A stretch of 18,587 bases of DNA from Bacteroidota bacterium. GTDB taxonomy: Bacteria; Bacteroidota; Bacteroidia; Chitinophagales; Chitinophagaceae. The notes under the pieces are model-generated. The model saw only the letters and a list, made by a program, of their open reading frames with translations. It ran no database searches and was not told the DNA's origin. The stretch lies in assembly GCA_023391895.1 (NCBI GenBank), contig JAEWAC010000027.1:1-18587 (forward strand). The letters are read 5' to 3'. A program made the position numbers and the translations under genes. Below, one piece after another: positions 14,218 to 18,587 of this stretch (positions within the stretch are counted from its first letter, which is position 1; every line of letters begins with the position of its first letter).

Positions 14218-14246
14218 AAAAGGGCCGTGCTTGTGCGCGGTCTTTT
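14218..14246 (+). terminator. intrinsic terminator after the Spy-like gene
   Basis: AAAAGGGCCGTGC (14218-14230) pairs with GCGCGGTCTTTT (14235-14246) through a 4-base loop with one bulged G, followed by ATATTTTTG. The T-rich tail runs directly into the -7 box of the next gene, so terminator and promoter are packed together. Confidence 0.65.
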
Positions 14247-14247
14247 A

Positions 14248-14255
14248 TATTTTTG
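14248..14255 (+). promoter_or_regulatory. putative -7 box for the pseudouridine synthase pair
   Basis: TATTTTTG matches TAnnTTTG exactly and lies 37 bp before the ATG at 14293. A TTG at 14231-14233 is present but closer than the usual -33 spacing. The box overlaps the tail of the preceding terminator. Confidence 0.45.
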
Positions 14256-14292
14256 CACCTCACTCCTGTTGAAAAACAGCAAAACAAACAAC

Positions 14293-15240
14293 ATGAAAAA
14301 GAAAACCGGTTTTGAAAAATTTCAAAAAGGCGGCCCCAAAAAAGGCAGTGCCTTAAAAGAACAGATCCGCCAGGAAAAAAAGCAAATTACCCGCGAACGG
14401 AAAGAATACTTCGAAAATAAAAGAAAGGAAAAAGCGGAAGGCTTTCAGCAACGCCTGGCTGGCAATGCTGGTGCGGGCACCCCTAAAAGTGCTCCTTCGA
14501 TTGCCAACAAGCCGGCAGCACAAATGCCCCTCAACAAGTACATTGCCCACTGCGGCGTGTGCTCCCGACGCGACGCCGTGGAACTGATCAAAGATGGAAA
14601 GGTAAAAGTCAACAACGACACGATTACAGAACCGGGCTACAAAGTAGCCGAGCGCGACGAGGTAAAAGTGAGCGGCAAAAAAGTGTATCCCGTGAAAAAC
14701 CTGGTGTACATTTTACTGAACAAACCCAAAGACTATATTACTACCACCGACGACCCGCAAAAGCGTAAAACCGTGCTGGACCTCATTAAGCAGGCGACCG
14801 ACGAAAGAGTATACCCGGTAGGCCGGCTGGACCGCAACACTTCCGGCGTTTTGCTGCTCACCAACGACGGCGAACTGTCGCAAAAGCTGACGCATCCCAG
14901 CAACGAAATCAAAAAAGTATATGCCGTTACCCTGGATCGTCCGCTGGAGAAAAGAGATTTTGAAGCCATACTGAAAGGCGTTCAGCTGGAAGACGGCATA
15001 GCCCGTGTAGATTCCCTGGGTTATACCGATGCGGCCGACAGAACCCAGATCGGCATCCAGATACACAGTGGCCGCAACCGCATTGTCCGCCGCATATTTG
15101 AGCACCTGAAGTACGAGGTAAAAAACCTGGACCGCGTGATGTTTGCCGGCCTGACCAAAAAAAATGTAACCCGCGGCAAATGGCGTTTTTTAAGTGAAAA
15201 AGAAGTGCGGGAACTGAAGTTTTTTAAAAAAGGCAAGTAA
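14293..15240 (+). CDS. rluB: 23S rRNA pseudouridine synthase, RsuA/RluB family
   Basis: The enzyme converts a specific uridine of rRNA to pseudouridine (U2605 of 23S rRNA for RluB in E. coli; the target here is inferred). The protein is 315 residues from the ATG at 14293, which follows the promoter-like box; an upstream in-frame extension overlaps the terminator and is not used. Residues 1-75 are a basic, probably coiled or disordered extension (KKQITRERKEYFENKRKEKA). An S4 RNA-binding domain follows at about 79-128 (MPLNKYIAHCGVCSRRDAVE). The catalytic domain contains GRLDRNTSGVLLLTNDGEL with catalytic Asp180, then the RsuA-type HSGRNRIVRRIFEHL. The Lys-rich N-terminal tail is common in Bacteroidota members. 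An RluA-type gene follows 21 bp later. Confidence 0.9.
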   Translation: MKKKTGFEKFQKGGPKKGSALKEQIRQEKKQITRERKEYFENKRKEKAEGFQQRLAGNAGAGTPKSAPSIANKPAAQMPLNKYIAHCGVCSRRDAVELIKDGKVKVNNDTITEPGYKVAERDEVKVSGKKVYPVKNLVYILLNKPKDYITTTDDPQKRKTVLDLIKQATDERVYPVGRLDRNTSGVLLLTNDGELSQKLTHPSNEIKKVYAVTLDRPLEKRDFEAILKGVQLEDGIARVDSLGYTDAADRTQIGIQIHSGRNRIVRRIFEHLKYEVKNLDRVMFAGLTKKNVTRGKWRFLSEKEVRELKFFKKGK

Positions 15241-15261
15241 ACTTGAGCAGCGGACAGTGAC

Positions 15262-15972
15262 ATGAAGATAACAGACCTGATTATTTTTGAGAACGAAGAC
15301 CTGGTAGCCGTTAACAAACCTTCCGGCATGCTGACCATACCCGACCGCGAAGGTCATTTGGCATTGAAAAATGGTTTGCAGCAGCACTTTGGCGACATCT
15401 TTACCGTGCACCGGCTGGACCGCGACACCAGCGGCATTGTGGTATTTGCCAAAAACGAACAAACCCACCGCCAGCTTTCCCTGTTGTTTGAGGGCCGGGA
15501 GGTACAAAAGTTTTACCAGGGTTTGGTGCTGGGCAAACCGGCCCAACCCGCCGGCACCATTGATGCCGCCATTGCCGAACACCCGGTTAAAAAAGGCGTG
15601 ATGACGGTAGCCAAGAAAGGCAAGCCTTCCGTTACCGATTATGAGGTATTGGAAAGCTTCCGATTTTTTAGCTGGATGCAGTTTCAGATTCATACCGGCC
15701 GCACCCACCAGATACGGGTACACATGAAGCACCTGGGCCACCCCATTGTGTGTGATGAAACCTATGGCGACGGCAAGCCTGTCTTTCTTTCCCTGCTCAA
15801 AAAAAAATACAACCTCTCCCGCCAGGAAGAAGCCGAACGGCCTATTCTGGCACGGCTGGCACTGCACTCCTGGAAACTGCAGTTCAGCCTGAACGGAAAT
15901 GAATACAACCTGGAAGCCGAAATACCCAAAGACCTCCGAGCCCTGCTGCAGCAATTGCGTAAAAACAAATAG
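15262..15972 (+). CDS. RNA pseudouridine synthase, RluA family
   Basis: This is a pseudouridine synthase of the RluA/RluC/RluD family acting on rRNA or tRNA. The protein is 236 residues, short for the family because there is no S4 domain, which resembles RluA or TruC more than RluD. The catalytic motif is VHRLDRDTSGIVVFAKN with Asp53. It also has FENEDLVAVNKPSGMLTIP at the start, the RTHQIRVHMKHLGHPIV block, and LALHSWKLQF near the end, all typical. Its exact target cannot be read from sequence. It lies 21 bp downstream of the RsuA/RluB-type gene, so two pseudouridine synthases of different families are probably cotranscribed. No clear terminator follows; the next 720 bp are repeats. Confidence 0.92.
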   Translation: MKITDLIIFENEDLVAVNKPSGMLTIPDREGHLALKNGLQQHFGDIFTVHRLDRDTSGIVVFAKNEQTHRQLSLLFEGREVQKFYQGLVLGKPAQPAGTIDAAIAEHPVKKGVMTVAKKGKPSVTDYEVLESFRFFSWMQFQIHTGRTHQIRVHMKHLGHPIVCDETYGDGKPVFLSLLKKKYNLSRQEEAERPILARLALHSWKLQFSLNGNEYNLEAEIPKDLRALLQQLRKNK

Positions 15973-16324
15973 TGAGGGAGAAAGAAGGTCCGCAGACGAC
16001 AGTCCACAGCGGAAAGAGAGGAGTTGTAAGTGGTAAGTTGTAAGTAATAAGTAAAGAAGGCAGAAAGCTAAAGGCTTAATGCAGAAGGCAAAAGTGAAAA
16101 GGCAAAACCAAAAAATGTAGGACAGCTAGACTGGTGCAGCCCCTTATCCCGCGTTAGCTTCAGACACGTATTGCTTGGAGAAAAGACTAGCGGGATACAG
16201 CGCCTGCAGTAGTTTACCTTAACATGCAAAAAGATTTGAACTTCTTCAAAAACCCATACCTGTAGTCCAGGTTCAAGTAACCTACAGAAGTTAATGCAGG
16301 ATACACTCCATAGTGATTGTTGCT

Positions 16325-16400
16325 GTGCGGGGGCCGGCCAAACGGGCGGAGCCTTCGGGTTGGCCTGAACTTTTTGCTCCCCTTTTTCGGGGAGAAAAAG
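16325..16400. repeat. two-hairpin GC-rich element
   Basis: GGCCAA (16336-16341) and TTGGCC (16360-16365) enclose a GC-rich centre with GAGCCTTCGGG. Immediately after, CTTTTTGCTCCCC (16370-16382) pairs with GGGGAGAAAAAG (16389-16400) with one bulged G. I recall similar GCCTTCGGGTTGGC...CTTTTTG sequences as dispersed repeats in Bacteroidota genomes, but could not check this here. Confidence 0.6.
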
Positions 16401-16436
16401 TAAGAAGCACTACCTACCGGAGGATAAAACTATAGT

Positions 16437-16569
16437 CATATGGAGTTTTGAAAAAGCTTGCTATATATAGATTTGAAGAAGTTAGTAGGAGATGCTGAAT
16501 CCAGTTCAGCATGACAGGGGCAAGAAGCATTACAACTTCTTAAAAATGCCATATAGGGTTTTGAAGAAA
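16437..16569. repeat. half-site element with internal hairpin
   Basis: It starts with CATATGGAGTTTTGAA (16437-16452), contains the perfect hairpin ATGCTGAA/TTCAGCAT (16492-16512), and ends with CTTCTTAAAAATGCCATATA joined to AGGGTTTTGAAGAA (16536-16569). The ends are inverted relative to each other, which makes a 130-bp unit with terminal inverted repeats. Confidence 0.6.
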
Positions 16570-16665
16570 AAAGCCGTTCTTATTTGAAGCTACGCTATAT
16601 CAATAGAGATAACAAGCCCGCCCCTGCCAACAATAAGGAATGAAGTTTGTTTCAAAAAAGTAAAC

Positions 16666-16673
16666 TAAACTTG
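16666..16673 (+). promoter_or_regulatory. putative -7 box for the nucleotidyltransferase gene
   Basis: TAAACTTG is one base away from TAnnTTTG, and a TTTG at 16646-16649 lies 20 bp upstream (start to start), a reasonable -33 partner. The ATG at 16693 is 19 bp downstream. Confidence 0.35.
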
Positions 16674-16692
16674 TTCTGCTAAACAGCATAAG

Positions 16693-17406
16693 ATGAAAGC
16701 AATGATTTTTGCCGCGGGCTTAGGCACCCGCTTTAAGCCTTGGACCGATCAGCACCCGAAAGCACTGGCCGTAGTAAATGGAAAGTCGCTGTTGCAGCGC
16801 AATATCGAATACCTGCAGCAATACGGCATTACCGATGTGGTGGTGAATGTGCACCATTTTGCCGACCAGATTACCGAAGCCGTGGAAAAAAATAAAGGCT
16901 GGGGCAGCAACGTGCTCATCAGCGACGAGCGGGACCAGGTGCTGGAAACCGGCGGAGGTTTGATGAAAGCCCAGGAACTGCTGGGCCGCGACACCTTTCT
17001 GACCATTAATGTGGACATTCTTACCGACCTCAATCCCAAGTTTTTCCTTACCTATCACCAGCAGCAGCAATCGCTTATTACGCTGGCGGTAACCGACCGC
17101 CCTACCAGCCGCTACCTGCTGTTCAACAAATACAACCGGCTTTGTGGCTGGCGCAACACCAAAACCGGCGAAGAAAAAATTGTGATACAGGCACCGGACC
17201 TGGTTGAAAAAGCCTATAGCGGCATAGCCCTGTTTGAACCGGCCGTGTTTGACCTGATACCCTTTACCGGCAAGTTTTCGCTGATTGATGCTTACCTGTT
17301 TTTGGCACCGGAAAACAAGATTGCTGCCTACGACCACAGCGGCAGCAGGCTGCTGGATGTAGGCAAGCCCGAAAGCGTAGCCCAGGCCGAGCGAATGTTT
17401 CCCTGA
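16693..17406 (+). CDS. nucleotidyltransferase, MurU-like sugar-1-phosphate uridylyltransferase
   Basis: The protein is 237 residues with the NTP-transferase fold: the nucleotide-binding loop AAGLGTRFKPWT at residues 7-18 with Lys23 in HPKALAVVNG, ETGGGLMKA at 85-93, and the metal-binding aspartate in NVDILTDL near 106-113. Late residues SLIDAYLFLAP and LLDVGKPESVAQAERMF follow the short MurU / NDP-sugar pyrophosphorylase pattern. MurU-type enzymes make UDP-MurNAc from MurNAc-1-phosphate in a peptidoglycan recycling bypass; the substrate here is inferred from the short length and general pattern. The kinase AmgK that often partners MurU is not in the window. A secreted M1 peptidase follows 58 bp later. 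Confidence 0.8.
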   Translation: MKAMIFAAGLGTRFKPWTDQHPKALAVVNGKSLLQRNIEYLQQYGITDVVVNVHHFADQITEAVEKNKGWGSNVLISDERDQVLETGGGLMKAQELLGRDTFLTINVDILTDLNPKFFLTYHQQQQSLITLAVTDRPTSRYLLFNKYNRLCGWRNTKTGEEKIVIQAPDLVEKAYSGIALFEPAVFDLIPFTGKFSLIDAYLFLAPENKIAAYDHSGSRLLDVGKPESVAQAERMFP

Positions 17407-17464
17407 CACCCCCGGTTTTCCAACATCAATTACCGTATTTTCAGCTATTGAAAGTTTGTCATCA

Positions 17465-18587
17465 ATGAAAAAAATTTACCTGTCCCTTTTGGTCCACTGT
17501 ATCTGGCTCCTGGCGGTGGCACAATCAAAGTACAACCACCTCGAAGTCTTTGATCCCAACTTTTACCCCCAAACCGGCAACGACTACCGCAGTGCCAGCG
17601 GGGAGCCCGGGCCGAAGTACTGGCAAAACCGCGCCGATTATAAAATTGCCTGCACACTCGATACCCTGGCGCACAAAGTTTCAGGCGAGGTGGAAATTAC
17701 CTACACCAACAACAGCCCCGACAACCTGAAGTTTTTATGGCTACAGCTGGATCAGAATATTTACCAGCAGGGCTCCCGCGGCACAGCCACCACCACGCAA
17801 ACCGGCGGCCGCTGGGCCAACGCTTCTTTTACACAGGGATACGTTATCAAATCTGTCACCATTGATGGGGAAGGCAAAAAGTACAAGCCGCAGCACACCA
17901 TTACCGATACCCGCATGCAGGTGTGGCTTGAGCAACCGCTCAAAGCGGCGGGCCATAAAACCAAGGTCCACATCAGCTACGAGTTTGTGGTGCCGGAGTA
18001 CGGAACCGACCGCATGGGCCGTTTAAAAACCCGCCATGGCATAGTGTACGAAGTAGCGCAGTGGTTTCCCCGCCTGGCAGTGTACGACGACATTCAGGGT
18101 TGGAACACGCTCCCTTATATAGGTGCTGGTGAGTTTTACCTGGAGTATGGCGATTTTGATTACAGCATTACCGCGCCGGCCAACCTGATTGTGGTAGCCT
18201 CTGGTGAAATGCAAAACGAAAAAGAAGTACTGACTCCCGCACAACAAACGCGACTGAACAATGCCCGCAACAGCGATAAAACCGTGATGCTGCGCAGCGC
18301 CGAAGAAGTAACTGATCCAAAATCCAGGCCTGGTGGCGCCCAGCTTACCTGGCGGTTTAAAATTGAAAATACTAGGGATATAGCCTGGGCCGCTTCACGT
18401 GCCTTTGTGTGGGATGCCGCCCGCATTAATTTACCCAGCGGCAAAAAAGCGCTGGCCATGAGTGCCTACCCGGTAGAAAGCATTAAAAAAGATGGCTGGC
18501 AGCGCAGTACCGAAATGGTTAAAGGTAGCATTGAACACTACTCCCAGATGTGGTATGAATATCCTTACCCGGCAGCGGTAAACGTAG
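17465..18587 (+). CDS. secreted M1 family metallopeptidase (partial, N-terminal part)
   Basis: The frame is open for 374 codons from the ATG at 17465 to the window edge. A signal peptide is present (MKKIYLSLLVHCIWLLAVAQ), so the enzyme is exported. The visible part is the beta-rich N-terminal domain of M1 aminopeptidases: YWQNRADYKIACTLDTLAHK, then VSGEVEITYTNNSPDNLKFL, WLQLDQNIY, a VYEVAQWFPRLAVYDDIQGW block and FDYSITAPANLIVVASGE. The segment SIEHYSQMWYEYPYPAAVNV leads into the catalytic domain. The GxMEN and HExxH zinc motifs are expected just beyond the window and cannot be confirmed here. Many Bacteroidota carry several such secreted M1 enzymes for peptide use. Confidence 0.9.
   Translation, partial: MKKIYLSLLVHCIWLLAVAQSKYNHLEVFDPNFYPQTGNDYRSASGEPGPKYWQNRADYKIACTLDTLAHKVSGEVEITYTNNSPDNLKFLWLQLDQNIYQQGSRGTATTTQTGGRWANASFTQGYVIKSVTIDGEGKKYKPQHTITDTRMQVWLEQPLKAAGHKTKVHISYEFVVPEYGTDRMGRLKTRHGIVYEVAQWFPRLAVYDDIQGWNTLPYIGAGEFYLEYGDFDYSITAPANLIVVASGEMQNEKEVLTPAQQTRLNNARNSDKTVMLRSAEEVTDPKSRPGGAQLTWRFKIENTRDIAWAASRAFVWDAARINLPSGKKALAMSAYPVESIKKDGWQRSTEMVKGSIEHYSQMWYEYPYPAAVNV

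Larger units (their letters stand above)
15973..16692. other. 720-bp intergenic mosaic of short repeats
   Basis: No credible gene is found. From left to right it holds CCGCAGACGACAGTCCACAG, a TTGTAAGTGGTAAGTTGTAA block (16024-16043), an inverted pair TATCCCGC (16145-16152) and GCGGGATA (16190-16197), a half-site TTCAAAAACCCATA (16245-16258), a two-hairpin element (16325-16400), a half-site CATATGGAGTTTTGAA (16437-16452), a perfect hairpin ATGCTGAA-TCCAG-TTCAGCAT (16492-16512) and a fused pair of half-sites (16536-16569). The last 120 bp look like an ordinary promoter region. Confidence 0.75.

Noticed and set aside
13685..14287. A 200-residue open frame antisense to the Spy-like gene
   Set aside because: It is Cys/Phe/Leu/Ala-rich, produced by the Lys/Gln-rich codons of the real gene read backwards. 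The plus strand has a signal peptide and family repeats.
15190..15954. A 254-residue open frame antisense to the RluA-type gene
   Set aside because: The plus strand encodes an unmistakable pseudouridine synthase with the HRLDRDTSG motif. The antisense frame has no recognisable domain.
9032..16692. Repeat clusters considered as CRISPR arrays
   Set aside because: Copies vary in sequence, spacing (35 to several hundred bp) and orientation, and no cas gene is present.
16720..17409. A 229-residue open frame antisense to the nucleotidyltransferase gene
   Set aside because: The sense strand has the AAGLGTRFKPWT and ETGGGL motifs. The antisense product has no motif and mirrors the sense gene in extent.

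Overview
The window looks like chromosomal DNA of a Bacteroidota bacterium, most likely of the Chitinophagaceae type (inferred from protein style and gene order, not from a database search). Supporting signs are several TAnnTTTG-type -7 promoter boxes, the absence of strong Shine-Dalgarno sequences, a nuoA-nuoB-nuoC-nuoD order with unfused nuoC and nuoD, and a cluster with a Bacteroidota-type TonB, a PstS-like lipoprotein and a TPR protein. No tRNA, rRNA, CRISPR array, transposase or phage gene was seen.

Layout. Positions 1-2913 (minus strand) hold the start of a respiratory complex I operon: nuoA, nuoB, nuoC, a possible small membrane-protein gene overlapping the end of nuoC, and nuoD running off the left edge. 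A perfect GC-rich palindrome at 2982-3013 separates it from an upstream minus-strand cluster (3044-6833) that reads tonB, a small two-helix membrane protein, a PstS-like lipoprotein and a secreted TPR protein. Divergent from tonB, the plus strand carries a low-molecular-weight protein tyrosine phosphatase and hisS (6944-9031). A repeat-filled gap (9032-9669) follows. Then come three minus-strand genes: a small lipoprotein, a small secreted protein and a PcaF/PaaJ-type thiolase. From 12128 everything reads plus: rlmN, a secreted protein with two Spy/LTXXQ-like repeats, two pseudouridine synthases of different families (RsuA/RluB and RluA types), a 720-bp repeat-filled gap, a MurU-like nucleotidyltransferase and the N-terminal part of a secreted M1 metallopeptidase.

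The genes are mostly housekeeping: respiration, envelope energy transduction, tRNA charging and rRNA modification. RlmN and the two pseudouridine synthases give an RNA-modification flavour to 12.1-16.0 kb. No new defence or biosynthetic system is visible.

The unusual content is the short repeats. (1) A GC-rich palindromic repeat forms the 3' end of the phosphatase coding sequence and, in inverted orientation 28/29 identical, the N-terminal codons of hisS. (2) hisS carries a second in-frame insert rich in GTTGACAG words that also fill nearby intergenic DNA. (3) A family of half-sites with consensus TTCAAAAxxCCATATG occurs about a dozen times, single, paired or head-to-head, only in the gaps downstream of hisS, rlmN and the RluA-type gene. 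(4) A GTTGACAG inverted-repeat element lies between the thiolase and rlmN, and AAAATGTAAA hairpins lie in both nuo spacers. These look like small non-autonomous palindromic elements, some tolerated inside proteins, comparable in concept to the Rickettsia palindromic elements.
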